From: a virus
Direction: 5' to 3' (one strand)
IMG/VR virus record: IMGVR_UViG_3300030099_000549
Coordinates: 1 to 51,195 of that record
Length of the DNA: 51,195 nucleotides
Shown here: positions 9,502 to 17,993 of the stretch, in pieces
How the letters are laid out: each line of letters starts with the position of its first letter
How positions within the stretch are numbered: position 1 is the stretch's first letter
Notes under the pieces: generated by a model
What the model was told of the DNA's origin: nothing
Database searches by the model: none
The model's input: only the letters and a program-made list of their open reading frames with translations
Made by a program: the position numbers and the translations under genes

Positions 9502-9581
9502 GTGTAATGTATTATTGTACCTATATAGTACATATAATAACATAGTAGTGATAAAATAAATATCTTACCTATTGTCTCCAT
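9483..9581 (-). CDS. Possible single-span membrane peptide, 32 aa
   Basis: The last frame of the early module. The short form METIGKIFILSLLCYYMY... has one clear membrane segment, and its ATG follows GGAGGTG closely. It overlaps the MazG gene end by 17 bases. A longer in-frame version reaching back to 9704 would be a 73-aa two-span protein almost entirely inside MazG in another frame, which I think is less likely. Weakly supported. Confidence 0.35.
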   Translation of the reverse strand: METIGKIFILSLLCYYMYYIGTIIHYTIKEGA

Positions 9582-9945
9582 CACCTCCAAGTGTGCCTCT
9601 TTTACTTCGCCCTGATAGTTTAGAATAATTTTCAGAAGCAATATCAGAAAGATTAATACCCAAGTCATTTGCCAAATTAGCGCAGTACCATAGAACATCG
9701 CCAATCTCCGCTGCTATCTCAAGTTTCTTAACTTCAAATGATTCCTTGTCAGCACCATCCCTAATGAACTTCTTAACCTTATTGGCAACCTCACCTGCTT
9801 CACCTGCCAGACCAAGCGCAGGATATAAAATCCTGTGCGTGGCTGGATAGATGGCAAACTCAATTGACTTTTTTTGGTAGTCATTCATTTGCATGTCTTT
9901 GTGTTTTTCCTTCATCCACTCTTTAGCTTGCTGCTCTAAATCCAT
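9565..9945 (-). CDS. mazG: MazG-like nucleotide pyrophosphohydrolase, 126 aa
   Basis: Residues about 50-100 contain GLAGEAGEVANKVKKFIRDG and then EIAAEIGDVLWYCANLAND, the paired EExxE and ExxD metal-binding helices of the MazG/all-alpha NTP-PPase fold. Such enzymes cleave (d)NTPs or related nucleotides to monophosphates. Phage MazG is usually linked to nucleotide supply or to host (p)ppGpp and starvation control, though the substrate cannot be told from sequence. I chose the ATG at 9945 because AAGGAG lies seven bases upstream; this leaves a 23-base overlap with the preceding gene. The gene is at the distal end of the early operon. Confidence 0.88.
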   Translation of the reverse strand: MDLEQQAKEWMKEKHKDMQMNDYQKKSIEFAIYPATHRILYPALGLAGEAGEVANKVKKFIRDGADKESFEVKKLEIAAEIGDVLWYCANLANDLGINLSDIASENYSKLSGRSKRGTLGGDGDNR

Positions 9946-10402
9946 CGAACAACTCCTTAGTTTGTCTAACAGGAATCTTGAACCACTCACCCTTTCTATC
10001 ATTAGCATGTTCTGCAAACAAGAAGTGCATTGCTTTTTCTGCTTCGTGTCTGTTCTTCACAGAGATTGTAGTAAGAACTTTGTAATCACGAAACGGTGAT
10101 GATGTTTGGTATCCATTAAGTCTATCATCAGAATCAACAGCCTTTCCAATCTTTACCCACTCAGGCCACGCAGAGTTTGTGATTGCGTAAACCTCACCCT
10201 CATTAACAGACTCAATCTTATTATGTGACCAAGCATCATCTAATGATTTGTACCGTCCGGGCTTATGTAAAGGATGCTTCTTTGAAATCTCCTTTCCATT
10301 TACGTACATGCGTTTTGCATCACGTTTCTTAACTGCCTCTGGATTATCTTTGTAGTACATTGGTTTCCCTGTGTATGGGTTACTCAGAAATCTCTTTATC
10401 AT
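9923..10402 (-). CDS. T5orf172/GIY-YIG-like domain protein, 159 aa
   Basis: Residues about 68-145 read GEVYAITNSAWPEWVKIG, then DSDDRLNGYQTSSPFRDY, then EAEKAMHFLFAEH and KGEWFKI. This order (VY-I-N, WVKIG, R-L--Y-TSSPF, E-HFLF, GEWF) is the T5orf172/MUG113 family, related to GIY-YIG nucleases. The first 65 residues are a basic extension. The family is common in phages and is assumed to cut or bind DNA. Possible roles are host DNA degradation, homing-type activity or repair. It lies between two small genes with short overlaps, so it is not obviously a mobile insertion. Confidence 0.8.
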   Translation of the reverse strand: MIKRFLSNPYTGKPMYYKDNPEAVKKRDAKRMYVNGKEISKKHPLHKPGRYKSLDDAWSHNKIESVNEGEVYAITNSAWPEWVKIGKAVDSDDRLNGYQTSSPFRDYKVLTTISVKNRHEAEKAMHFLFAEHANDRKGEWFKIPVRQTKELFDGFRAAS

Positions 10403-10625
10403 TTTCTTCTCCTTTCTTTGCCATGAAAAACTTATTAAGCATTTCTAGCTTATCGTGGTAATCTGCAATGTGACCTAACTCAATCTCAATTGCCTCTTGT
10501 ATATCTTGATGCTCTCCTATACCTACAGGATTATTAAGCAACACCTCTATATTAGCAATGTGTTTATTAATATGTCCAGCATAATGTGAACGTGCTGCAT
10601 TAATTAACACTTGTCTTATATTCAT
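10380..10625 (-). CDS. Small helical protein of unknown function, 81 aa
   Basis: It starts MNIRQVLINAARSHYAGHIN and is predicted by eye to be almost all helix (HIANIEVLLNNP; DIQEAIEIELGHIADYHDKL), with a charged tail. AAGGAGAAAG stands just before the ATG. It overlaps the downstream T5orf172 gene by 23 bases. No family is recognised. The helical pair might form a dimer; nothing more can be said. Confidence 0.6.
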   Translation of the reverse strand: MNIRQVLINAARSHYAGHINKHIANIEVLLNNPVGIGEHQDIQEAIEIELGHIADYHDKLEMLNKFFMAKKGEENDKEISE

Positions 10626-10750
10626 TTTCTTTCTCCTTTCTTAAATCTATGTTTAAAGAATACTACCAAGTTAAGCATGGTGTTTACCGTAATCATCACA
10701 AGTATCCACCACTGCCACCACAATAGGTTTAATCCACTACACTCTATCAT
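10622..10750 (-). CDS. Single-span membrane peptide, 42 aa
   Basis: The ATG overlaps the TAA of the ribonucleotide reductase gene (TAATG), and the frame ends across the start of the next gene (ATGA). The product MIECSGLNLLWWQWWILVM... is one tryptophan-rich membrane span followed by a short basic tail (FKHRFKKGERK), giving a clear positive-inside orientation. Coupling on both sides makes it likely to be a true gene despite its size. Function unknown. Confidence 0.6.
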   Translation of the reverse strand: MIECSGLNLLWWQWWILVMITVNTMLNLVVFFKHRFKKGERK

Positions 10751-12693
10751 TATGCAGCAGTTAAGTCAACTACTTCACAAACTCCTGCAGTACATGCTAA
10801 CTCACGACCACCTGATGTAGTGTCTTCTTTCTCAAACTCTTGCAATGCAGACCAATTAATTGATGTAGGCATATGCACTTTCATTTCTTTGTATTCTTCT
10901 TCAGTACAATCCTGATAAGGTGCTTGCTTATATGTGTGTTCACTAAATGGCAAAAAGCTGATGCCTGACACTTCATCAAAGTGTTTATACACCCATGCAC
11001 CAACTTCCATCCACTCATCTTCTTTCACAGAAATTGTAACAGATGGTTTATGTTCACACCAATAACGCTGATACATAAGCCATAACTCAAGCTGTTCAAT
11101 AGCAGACATAGCAGTGCGTGTTACAGCACGTGCAGGTGATTTCATTGGAAAGCTAAACACTGTTGTGCTATCTGGCTTCATAACATCTGGCTCTGCAGGA
11201 ATACCTTGTGCTACCATGAACTGTGTTAGTGGGTCTTTATTATCACCACGAACAGTGCGAATATAATATGGGTTGTGACGAGCATGGATACCTGATGCAC
11301 TGTCTACCAACTGTGATACTGTGCCTGATGGCTTAACGCATGTGATAGCTGTGGACTGTGGTATCTTTAGCTGCTTTGCCATAGCTTTGTTTGCATCAAT
11401 AGCTACATCACGTAATGCCTCAAGTGTCTGTCCAATGTTCATACCAAGGTGAGCAGACTTACCTGCTGTCAACTGATTGTCCATGATACCTGTTAGTGAC
11501 ACACCAAGCAGACGCTCTTCTTCTGTGTTCTTCTTCCAGATACTACGCAGGTACTTAAAGTCAGTCAGAGTAGATTGGAATGTACCAAGTATTGTAGCCA
11601 AACGTACCTTCTCTGTTAGTGTTTGCTGTGTATCTGTTTCACGTACAACAACCTCAGATAAGTTACAGAATTGATAAGGACGTAATATAATTTCACTACA
11701 GGGATTACATCCGAAATCTTGTTCGGAATCTCTGCGACCATTTTTAGCTGCTTGTACTTGTGCAGACTTGCGATTAAATATACCACGCTCACCTGATTTA
11801 CTTTCGTACAAAGATAGCCATTCCCGCATAAATGTACCCATCTGTGGCTTACCTTTGTAGGCAACGCTGTTGTTTGCAAGCGCACGTTGTCCTTCGTTTT
11901 CCCACCATTGACCTGACTTCGCATGAGCCATTTGGTCATCGTTCAGGTTAGAAAGGCTAATGAGTGCGCTGCGTCTGACCCCACCGACAACTACAACCTC
12001 GCCAATCTTGCACATGATGTCATGACACTCTATTGGAAATAGCCTACGACCTGATGCTGCTTTAAACTTCTCTATACAAAACTCGAAGAGTTCTTCAAGA
12101 GGGGCTGGGCCACTGGCTCTACCACCAAAGGTTTTTAACCTTGCACCTGCAGGACGTACTTCTGATACATCCCACTGTGGTATTTGCCCTGCGTAGAGGA
12201 GCGAGATTAGTTCACGCAGTGATTTGGCCCAGCCCGGACGTGAATCGCCAACCTTGATGACTGTATCTGTGTAATGCATGTCTTCGTTGACGATTGGTAG
12301 CTTCTCAATGTTGTGACGTTCAACAGAGAAGCCTACACCTGTGCCGCACATGAGTATGTACATTGTCTCATCAAACGCACGTGGGCTATCTACAGGAACA
12401 TACGAACAGTTATATCCACCTACATTGCAACGGTCTAATGCAGGACCAGATGTCATCAAGGCTCTCATGCTTGGCATAATATTCTGGTCAAGAACAGCAG
12501 TCTCTAGTTCTGCTCTCAGTTCATCAGCTAGTTTGTAATTATGTTTAGTTAGCAGATGACCAGAAAGATAATCAAAGTATCGTGAGACTGTTTCAGTCCA
12601 CGTCTCCCTTCGTTGTTCATCCTCTTTCCATCTCGCATAACGAGACAGTGCAATAAAGTTTTGGTAATCTGTAGGTAAATGGTTGCTTATCAT
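10750..12693 (-). CDS. nrdJ: Class II (B12-dependent) ribonucleotide reductase, 647 aa
   Basis: The enzyme reduces ribonucleoside (di- or tri-)phosphates to deoxyribonucleotides with adenosylcobalamin. Visible marks are MPSMRALMTSGPALDRCN and NCSYVPVDS early on (one redox cysteine), GTGVGFSVE, the active-site motif NPCSEIILRPYQFCNLSE in the middle (Asn, Cys and Glu of the barrel), a PSGT motif (CVKPSGTVSQLVDSASG) and a C-terminal cysteine pair (LACTAGVCEVV). Length fits monomeric NrdJ of phages. There is no NrdA/B or NrdD/G pair, so this is the only reductase. It supplies dNTPs for the replication genes upstream in the same transcript and works without regard to oxygen, but requires cobalamin from the host. 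Confidence 0.95.
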   Translation of the reverse strand: MISNHLPTDYQNFIALSRYARWKEDEQRRETWTETVSRYFDYLSGHLLTKHNYKLADELRAELETAVLDQNIMPSMRALMTSGPALDRCNVGGYNCSYVPVDSPRAFDETMYILMCGTGVGFSVERHNIEKLPIVNEDMHYTDTVIKVGDSRPGWAKSLRELISLLYAGQIPQWDVSEVRPAGARLKTFGGRASGPAPLEELFEFCIEKFKAASGRRLFPIECHDIMCKIGEVVVVGGVRRSALISLSNLNDDQMAHAKSGQWWENEGQRALANNSVAYKGKPQMGTFMREWLSLYESKSGERGIFNRKSAQVQAAKNGRRDSEQDFGCNPCSEIILRPYQFCNLSEVVVRETDTQQTLTEKVRLATILGTFQSTLTDFKYLRSIWKKNTEEERLLGVSLTGIMDNQLTAGKSAHLGMNIGQTLEALRDVAIDANKAMAKQLKIPQSTAITCVKPSGTVSQLVDSASGIHARHNPYYIRTVRGDNKDPLTQFMVAQGIPAEPDVMKPDSTTVFSFPMKSPARAVTRTAMSAIEQLELWLMYQRYWCEHKPSVTISVKEDEWMEVGAWVYKHFDEVSGISFLPFSEHTYKQAPYQDCTEEEYKEMKVHMPTSINWSALQEFEKEDTTSGGRELACTAGVCEVVDLTAA

Positions 12694-12699
12694 TTAATC

Positions 12700-12846
12700 T
12701 TACTCCTGTATTGTTCTTATGTTACGTATGTTAATACCTTCTATGTCATATAAGTATTCTTGAAGGCTCTCTTCTAATTCTTCTGCTACATTTTCATCAG
12801 CGGGAACTGGATATTCTTCTGGGTCTACATCCAATGTAAGAAACAT
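12700..12846 (-). CDS. Small acidic protein, 48 aa
   Basis: MFLTLDVDPEEYPVPADEN... is strongly acidic (EELEESLQEYLYDIEG). The frame fits exactly between the DUF3310 gene and nrdJ in the same operon, and its end includes a GGAG-like sequence six to ten bases before nrdJ. No family is recognised. An acidic small protein beside replication genes could mimic nucleic acid, but that is speculation. Confidence 0.5.
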   Translation of the reverse strand: MFLTLDVDPEEYPVPADENVAEELEESLQEYLYDIEGINIRNIRTIQE

Positions 12847-12847
12847 T

Positions 12848-13138
12848 TTAACTCTCATCATCATAGCAACCCTCAACCTCGACTATCAATTTATTTAGAT
12901 ACCATTTTGCTTTCTTCAAGTCCTCAGTGCCATTCTTGTAACGATAACGCCATAAATACTTTATAATGTTACCTTGAAGATAGTATTCAAATCCATCACC
13001 TGTGGCTGCTGCAATAGCTTCAATGCATTCAATCTCTGTATTGTTATAGTGTGGTGGGCTATCCACCATGTTTACATTTCCGTATGCTTCTTTTGAATCT
13101 AGCTCAATCTTTTCCATAATATTCTTATAGCTTGTCAT
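12848..13138 (-). CDS. DUF3310 family protein, 96 aa
   Basis: The core reads VDSPPHYNNTEIECIEAI, then YLQGNIIKYLWRYRYKNG and DLKKAKWYLNKLI, which is the DUF3310 signature (PPHY, IE-IDAI, GN-IKY--RY--K, L-KA-WYL--L). The family is widespread in phages and sometimes labelled as a nucleotide-kinase-like protein because it is fused to such domains, but the activity of the stand-alone form is unknown to me. It is coupled to the upstream gene by TAATG. Position beside nrdJ and mazG fits a role in nucleotide metabolism. Confidence 0.88.
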   Translation of the reverse strand: MTSYKNIMEKIELDSKEAYGNVNMVDSPPHYNNTEIECIEAIAAATGDGFEYYLQGNIIKYLWRYRYKNGTEDLKKAKWYLNKLIVEVEGCYDDES

Positions 13139-13494
13139 TATGCACTTCCTTCTGTTTTAGAACTAAAGTCAATCTTAACCACGTTGCCATCTGTTCCGAC
13201 AACTCTTGGTTTATCTTTTAACTCAACTTCATAGTGCTTGTCAACCTTTTCCACAACATAGGCATGTACTAATTCACGAAAGTCTTCATTTAATTCCATC
13301 ACTGGAATTGTTGATGCAATCATTTTACAGAAGTGCATAACCTGAAAGTAATCCTCTTCGTCTAAAGAATTTTCTGGTTGTGTTATAATTGCAACATCAA
13401 TCTCACCGTTCCATACGCCATCACTATCTTGTGTTGGTCTAATACGCACAATAAAATCTTCTGGTTCTACTCTATCATATTCTCTTTTGCTCAT
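13138..13494 (-). CDS. Acidic protein of unknown function, 118 aa
   Basis: I start at the ATG at 13494, which overlaps the upstream TGA and has AAAAAGGAG upstream. A longer in-frame version would run deep into endonuclease I. The product (MSKREYDRVEPEDFIVRIRP...) has alternating beta-type segments, a helical middle (FQVMHFCKMIASTIPVMEL) and a mixed tail. No family is recognised. It sits between endonuclease I and DUF3310 in the replication operon. Confidence 0.65.
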   Translation of the reverse strand: MSKREYDRVEPEDFIVRIRPTQDSDGVWNGEIDVAIITQPENSLDEEDYFQVMHFCKMIASTIPVMELNEDFRELVHAYVVEKVDKHYEVELKDKPRVVGTDGNVVKIDFSSKTEGSA

Positions 13495-13973
13495 CACTTT
13501 CTCCTTTTTATTTTTGTACCAGAGAACTTGATAAACTCTGGGTGTTTGTTCTTGCCTTTCTCTTTTAACCATTCTTCAGGCACGATTCTATTGTAACACA
13601 TAAATCCGTGCTTGTCACACCACTCTCCGTAGGTAGACTTAGCACCCTTTCTTAGTTTACGTCTGTGGTTTTCAAATACAAAACGTATATCTAGTTTGGG
13701 ATGCTGCTTCTTTATAGCCAGATGTTTACGTCTATCCGCTGCTGTAAACATTCCCTTCGTTTCTATTATGATACCGTTAGGTAATACAAAGTCTGGTGTA
13801 TAGGTACGGTAGGCTAGGTCTTCCCATTCTATCTTGATGCACTCGTAACCAAAGTCAATCTTTAGTTCCTTCAGATAATCAGATAGCTTTACCTCTAAGC
13901 CTGACCGATACCCATACTTACGTGCTACCCTAAACTGTTTAAAGTTAGGTGGCATTACCGTAGGTTTCTCCAT
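13494..13973 (-). CDS. T7 endonuclease I-like Holliday junction resolvase, 159 aa
   Basis: The motif order is YRSGLEVKLSDYLKE (Glu 27), TYTPDFVLPNGIIIETKG (Asp 61, Glu 71, Lys 73), DRRKHLAIKKQHP, and KGAKSTYGEWCDKHGF. It matches phage T7 gp3, whose active site is Glu, Asp, Glu, Lys at similar spacing. The enzyme resolves branched DNA made in replication and recombination and helps break down host DNA. All four catalytic residues are present. The C-terminal tail is very basic (SGTKIKRRK). It overlaps the upstream small gene by 19 bases. Confidence 0.95.
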   Translation of the reverse strand: MEKPTVMPPNFKQFRVARKYGYRSGLEVKLSDYLKELKIDFGYECIKIEWEDLAYRTYTPDFVLPNGIIIETKGMFTAADRRKHLAIKKQHPKLDIRFVFENHRRKLRKGAKSTYGEWCDKHGFMCYNRIVPEEWLKEKGKNKHPEFIKFSGTKIKRRK

Positions 13974-14155
13974 GTAAGACCACTATATCCCATAGCTTTC
14001 ATCTCTTCACGTATCATAGCATCTGCTTCGTTACGTGCTTCAATAGCTGCTCTAAGGCCAGCAGTGCGCTTCTCACGATACTCTTTGCGTAGTTCTGCGA
14101 GATGTGCTTCCGCTTCTTTAATTTGGTCTAGTAGTTCCTGTAATTCATCCTGCAT
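13955..14155 (-). CDS. Small coiled-coil protein, 66 aa
   Basis: MQDELQELLDQIKEAEAHL... is a continuous charged helix with heptad spacing through residue 60, followed by a short GYSGLTW end. RBS AAGGAG precedes the ATG. It overlaps both neighbours (nuclease and endonuclease I). No family recognised; a dimeric accessory to one of the adjacent nucleases is possible from context only. Confidence 0.65.
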   Translation of the reverse strand: MQDELQELLDQIKEAEAHLAELRKEYREKRTAGLRAAIEARNEADAMIREEMKAMGYSGLTWRNLR

Positions 14156-15011
14156 TTCTATACTCCTTTCTTAATTCAACATAGTCTACAAGTTTTGGTG
14201 AAACAGCTTTTGACATTACAGCAGGACGCTGTACAAGATTAGGCCAGCAGTCTTTTCTGTATACGCAGAAAGAACACGTCTTGTCAAGTATCTTATTACC
14301 TGTAGCTTTACCTCTAAATGTTTCTTCTATAGGTTCAAAGCAACGCTCAAACTTATTCTGTGTAACAGTATCAACCAACCTTTCTATCTTATTAACTTCC
14401 TTATCGATGTCAAGTCCTGTAGCTGGTACATACTTGAACTGACCATTAGCTTTGTTTACTACCCACCAACCACCAGCTTTTTTGCTAGATGCTTTTGCAT
14501 ACCCTGCTAGTTGTGCAACATATCCAAAGGCATCACTGCTTGCCAGCGTGTCATAGGATTCAAACTTGTTTGTGTATGACCAGTTTGAAGCTGATTTAAT
14601 ATCGTCAACTGCATCCCTAATGACAATATCATATGTGCCAGACACGTTAGTATTACTGAGGTTAAGAGTAACCTTTTTGCTATCTTCATATTTTACTCCC
14701 GCTTCTTTTAGCAATCCTTTGAAGACAGCTTCAACGATGTCTCCAATCATCATGTTCATTACGAATGTAGTTGGCTTTGGTAGTCCAACCTCTGGTTTGT
14801 TCTTCTCATACCAAAGTTGGCAGGAGGGTCTGCCTACGTTTGACATACGCAAGCTAAACCCTCCAACATTTTTATGTCCACCAAACTGCCGCTTGAGTGC
14901 ATCTTTAATGTCGCTTGCTACTTGGTCAATGGTGGTATCAGACATTGTTGTTTTGCCTGATACAGCATCTTCCATGTACTGATGCAATGCAAGTTCAGCA
15001 GGATGGTTCAT
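14145..15011 (-). CDS. PD-(D/E)XK nuclease with C-terminal cysteine cluster (Cas4/AddB-like), 288 aa
   Basis: Residues about 90-105 read GDIVEAVFKGLLKEAG (helix with Glu), 123-138 NVSGTYDIVIRDAVDDIKSA (GxxD ... DxK active site), and then AFGYVAQLAGYA (Q-xx-Y helix). Near the C-terminus is CSFCVYRKDCW, which could provide three cysteines of a Fe-S site as in Cas4 and AddB type exonucleases. A likely fourth cysteine is upstream (CQLWYEKNK). The protein is a plausible replacement for the T7 gp6 exonuclease: 5' resection, recombination and host DNA turnover. It is TAATG-coupled to the ssDNA-binding-like gene upstream. Confidence 0.82.
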   Translation of the reverse strand: MNHPAELALHQYMEDAVSGKTTMSDTTIDQVASDIKDALKRQFGGHKNVGGFSLRMSNVGRPSCQLWYEKNKPEVGLPKPTTFVMNMMIGDIVEAVFKGLLKEAGVKYEDSKKVTLNLSNTNVSGTYDIVIRDAVDDIKSASNWSYTNKFESYDTLASSDAFGYVAQLAGYAKASSKKAGGWWVVNKANGQFKYVPATGLDIDKEVNKIERLVDTVTQNKFERCFEPIEETFRGKATGNKILDKTCSFCVYRKDCWPNLVQRPAVMSKAVSPKLVDYVELRKEYRNAG

Positions 15012-15913
15012 TACGCTACCTCGTCTTCCTCAATCTCAATGTCAACCAAGTCATCTACAACATCAATGTCATCGTCATCCATGTCTGAGTTAGCTTTTTC
15101 AGCCCATGCGTTTGCAATGTACGAGTTGTAGTTATCCACCCATGCCATAAAGTCAGCAAACATTGCTTGGTCTTTATCGCTAATGTTGATTGTCTTTGAG
15201 ACATCTAGCGACACTACTGGAAGGTAAAAGGCATTACCATTAGGTAATTTTCTTTCCTGAGTGTTAGCCGTAATTAAGTGTTGCACCGGAAGACGTTGCA
15301 TTTTTGCAAGTGAGTTGAAACTCTCACCAACAATCTTGAAAGCATCACGATTGTCAATCTCCCATATGAATGGAACAGCACCAAGGTCAGCAGACTCACC
15401 ATTAATAGTGATAGCATCTGACAATTCTACTGTGCCAAGCACAACACGGACACGTTTAATCTGCTTGATTAACTCTTGCATCTTCTCTGGCAATGCCTTG
15501 AAGTCTTTGATATAACCAGCAGGTTTGCCACAGTTAAAGCCACCGTCATTATCCTTGAGGTCTATGTTCAAGTCATCTGACATTAGTGTTTTAACGTAGC
15601 GATTAGGTGCATCACCCATGCCACGTACAAAACGCTTGTACATGAAACGCTGCATGAATGGACGTACCTTAATTGATGAAGCGTAGTAAGTTTCACCATC
15701 AGGAATCTCTAGCTTGTATGTACCGCCAGATACAACTTCCATGTTGACTATCTTACCCTTTACTTCTGTTTGCCCCATAACAGGGCTGTGGTTGATACGC
15801 AAACGAGCCAAGCTACTAGACTTCTGCTTTGAATTATTTGCTTCAGATGCAATACCCATTGCTTTTGCCATAGCTGCATAGTTGTTGGTATCAATTGTTG
15901 TTAATTGTGTCAT
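15011..15913 (-). CDS. Probable single-stranded DNA-binding protein, 300 aa
   Basis: I choose the ATG at 15913, where AAGGAG lies eight bases upstream; the GTG further out abuts the RBS. The body is beta-rich and holds aromatic and basic segments (RPFMQRFMYKRFVRGMGDAP). The last 25 residues are extremely acidic (DMDDDDIDVVDDLVDIEIEE), like the C-terminal tails of SSB and T7 gp2.5 that dock replication partners. Position between DNA polymerase and nuclease supports this. I do not recognise an OB-fold signature, so the function is inferred. A dedicated promoter overlaps the end of the polymerase gene. Confidence 0.6.
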   Translation of the reverse strand: MTQLTTIDTNNYAAMAKAMGIASEANNSKQKSSSLARLRINHSPVMGQTEVKGKIVNMEVVSGGTYKLEIPDGETYYASSIKVRPFMQRFMYKRFVRGMGDAPNRYVKTLMSDDLNIDLKDNDGGFNCGKPAGYIKDFKALPEKMQELIKQIKRVRVVLGTVELSDAITINGESADLGAVPFIWEIDNRDAFKIVGESFNSLAKMQRLPVQHLITANTQERKLPNGNAFYLPVVSLDVSKTINISDKDQAMFADFMAWVDNYNSYIANAWAEKANSDMDDDDIDVVDDLVDIEIEEDEVA

Positions 15914-15947
15914 GTATTTCACTCCTTTGATAGTTGAAAGTTCGATA

Positions 15948-15976
15948 GTTATATCAGCTTACATCCTTCGTGTCAA
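15948..15976 (-). promoter_or_regulatory. Sigma70-like promoter before the ssDNA-binding-like gene
   Basis: On the minus strand TTGACA (15971-15976), a 17-bp spacer and TATAAC (15948-15953), with a TG one base before the -10 (extended -10). It lies in the last codons of the polymerase gene and would give a short leader to the gene starting at 15913. An internal promoter here would raise the level of a protein needed in large amounts, as expected of an SSB. Confidence 0.7.
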
Positions 15977-17993
15977 GCCAATTGTTACCTATTTTTGATT
16001 CAAGTAGGAGGGGTACATTAAAGTTAACTCCCCATCTCAATGCAATCAAATTAGGTAATTCTTTGTTTGTATTATTAATTGCATCTATTACTGTTTTCTC
16101 TTCGTCAGGATGCACATCAATAACAATACTGTCATGCACTGTATTGACTATACATGATTTCATATCAGAAAGCAACCCCTCAATATGAAGCAATGCAATA
16201 GGCACAATATCTGCAGTAGCAAAAGACTGAACAGGGTAGTTTTTTATCTGTGTAAAGTGTGATACCCTGCCACTTGCCTTGCGTACAACATCAGGAAAAG
16301 CAAACTCTCTGCCTGATGGTGTTCGTATAACACCTGTATTTAAAGCCTCTTTAGCCAATCTGGTATGCCAAAGCCCGATACCTTCGTACTTCTCTGTGAA
16401 GTGTGTGTAGTATTTTGCTTCGGCAGGTGTGCGTCCGTACCCCGTTGCCCCGTAAAGGGGCGCAAAGGTGTGCGCTTTCGCTTCTTGGCGACTCGTAGGT
16501 TGACCAGCATCAGATATAACTTTACTCGTATATGAGTGAACATCAAACCCAGTTGAAACTTCTTCAATTGCTACTCCATCTTGTGATAGGAAAGCAGCAG
16601 CACGAAACTCTAGCTGTGCAAAGTCAGCCTCAAGTATCTTACCACCCTTCCAGCGTGAAATAAATACTTTCTTTACAGGAAACGTACCACCACGTGGCAT
16701 GTTCTGCATGTTAGGGTCAGCCCCAGAAAGTCGTCCTGTTTGTGTGCGGTGTTGCAATAAACGAACATGCAACTTACCATCACTTTTAGTGTATTTACGT
16801 ATGCCCTCAATAAATGAGGACAGGTATGTATCAACAGCACTCAAACGCCTGACCTTAGACAGAAACTCTGCTGCATCTGTCATGCCTTTTGCCTTGGCTA
16901 TATTAGCCAGCGTTTCAAGGTTCTCTTTACTTGTGCTAAAACCATTTGCACTAGCCCACTTAGATGATGGCGGTTTAAACTTGAGGCCAGCAATCTCGTT
17001 TGTGGAATTGAACAAAAACCCTGCAGTATTACAAGTAGTACAACGATTACGTCTTGCATATGGTGTACCATCCTTCTTTGTTTTAGTTATGTATCCAGAC
17101 CCAGAGCAATCTGTACATTGAACCGCTTTGGTTTTATACAGACGCTCTGTGTCGTTGGACAGGAGAGTGCGGAAGTCTGTGTCATCCATGTAACGGTCAA
17201 TCGTATTAGCCCAATACGTTTTGTCTTTGACCTTACGTGAATAGATAACCCACGACAACTGCTCTGGACTATTCAAATTGATAGGTGTGTCACCCATCAG
17301 ATTACGAACATGCTTTTGCAAATCCTTTACTAACTGTTCTCGTTCTTCTTCATACTCTTGTTTTACACTATCTAGTGCATCCTTGTCAACAGTAAATCCT
17401 GTTTGATATATACGTGACAGTGAGACGCAGACCTGATTGGTCAGGGTAACTGTGTCATACAGTCTACTATCTTTAGTGTTCAGTCTATACATCAGCTTAT
17501 CGGATAGTTCCTGTGTAGCATGAAGGTCAGCAGACAGGTACTTAGTCAACTCATTGTAAGGTATGTCACGTGTGCTATAACCTTTAGCAAAGTATTCTTT
17601 TAGTGTTCCTTCCTTCTGTGTTTCTAATTCATATCGTTCTGCACAAGCCTCAAGAGACAGAGGTTTCTTCTGGCCTCGTTGCAATACGTACTCAGCAAGC
17701 ATCGTGTCAAATACAGGGCCATCATACTTGAAGCCTGACTCCCACAACCATAGTAAATCGTGTGCTGCATTGTGCATGATGAGTATAGTTGCTTCATCTA
17801 AGAACCATTGCACACGCTCATGATAATCCTTTTGATTAGGAACATCTACGTGGTCAAATGGAAAGTGTCTTTCTACACCTTGATCAGTCAATATACCAAT
17901 CATAGTTAGTGAGTTGTCTGCTTCAAATGGGTCAAGGTGTATCTTGTTATCACGATGCGTAACTGTATTTTCTACGTCTAATACTAATTTCAT
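15954..17993 (-). CDS. polA: Family A DNA polymerase with DnaJ-like zinc module, 679 aa
   Basis: The N-terminal 3'-5' exonuclease spans about residues 1-175 (LDVEN with Asp 6/Glu 8, HNAAHDLLWL, YLSADLHATQ). Polymerase motifs are A EADFAQLEFRAAA (Asp 457), B SRQEAKAHTFAPLYGATGYG (Arg 502, Lys 506, Phe 510, Tyr 514) and C TVHDSIVIDVH (His 620, Asp 621). Phe 510 aligns with E. coli Phe762; the next residue is Ala instead of the usual Gly. Between the exonuclease and palm, residues 293-321 hold CTDCSGSG and CTTCNTAG, two CxxCxxxG repeats like the central zinc module of DnaJ. That insertion is known to me from phage HMO-2011. It occupies roughly the place of the T7 thioredoxin-binding region, so a processivity or partner-binding role is possible. 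TAATG-coupled to the helicase. Confidence 0.95.
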   Translation of the reverse strand: MKLVLDVENTVTHRDNKIHLDPFEADNSLTMIGILTDQGVERHFPFDHVDVPNQKDYHERVQWFLDEATILIMHNAAHDLLWLWESGFKYDGPVFDTMLAEYVLQRGQKKPLSLEACAERYELETQKEGTLKEYFAKGYSTRDIPYNELTKYLSADLHATQELSDKLMYRLNTKDSRLYDTVTLTNQVCVSLSRIYQTGFTVDKDALDSVKQEYEEEREQLVKDLQKHVRNLMGDTPINLNSPEQLSWVIYSRKVKDKTYWANTIDRYMDDTDFRTLLSNDTERLYKTKAVQCTDCSGSGYITKTKKDGTPYARRNRCTTCNTAGFLFNSTNEIAGLKFKPPSSKWASANGFSTSKENLETLANIAKAKGMTDAAEFLSKVRRLSAVDTYLSSFIEGIRKYTKSDGKLHVRLLQHRTQTGRLSGADPNMQNMPRGGTFPVKKVFISRWKGGKILEADFAQLEFRAAAFLSQDGVAIEEVSTGFDVHSYTSKVISDAGQPTSRQEAKAHTFAPLYGATGYGRTPAEAKYYTHFTEKYEGIGLWHTRLAKEALNTGVIRTPSGREFAFPDVVRKASGRVSHFTQIKNYPVQSFATADIVPIALLHIEGLLSDMKSCIVNTVHDSIVIDVHPDEEKTVIDAINNTNKELPNLIALRWGVNFNVPLLLESKIGNNWLDTKDVS

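Noticed and set aside
9581-9704. Longer 73-aa two-span version of the last early gene
   Set aside because: It would lie almost entirely inside mazG in another frame, and its first span is likely a by-product of the mazG codons.
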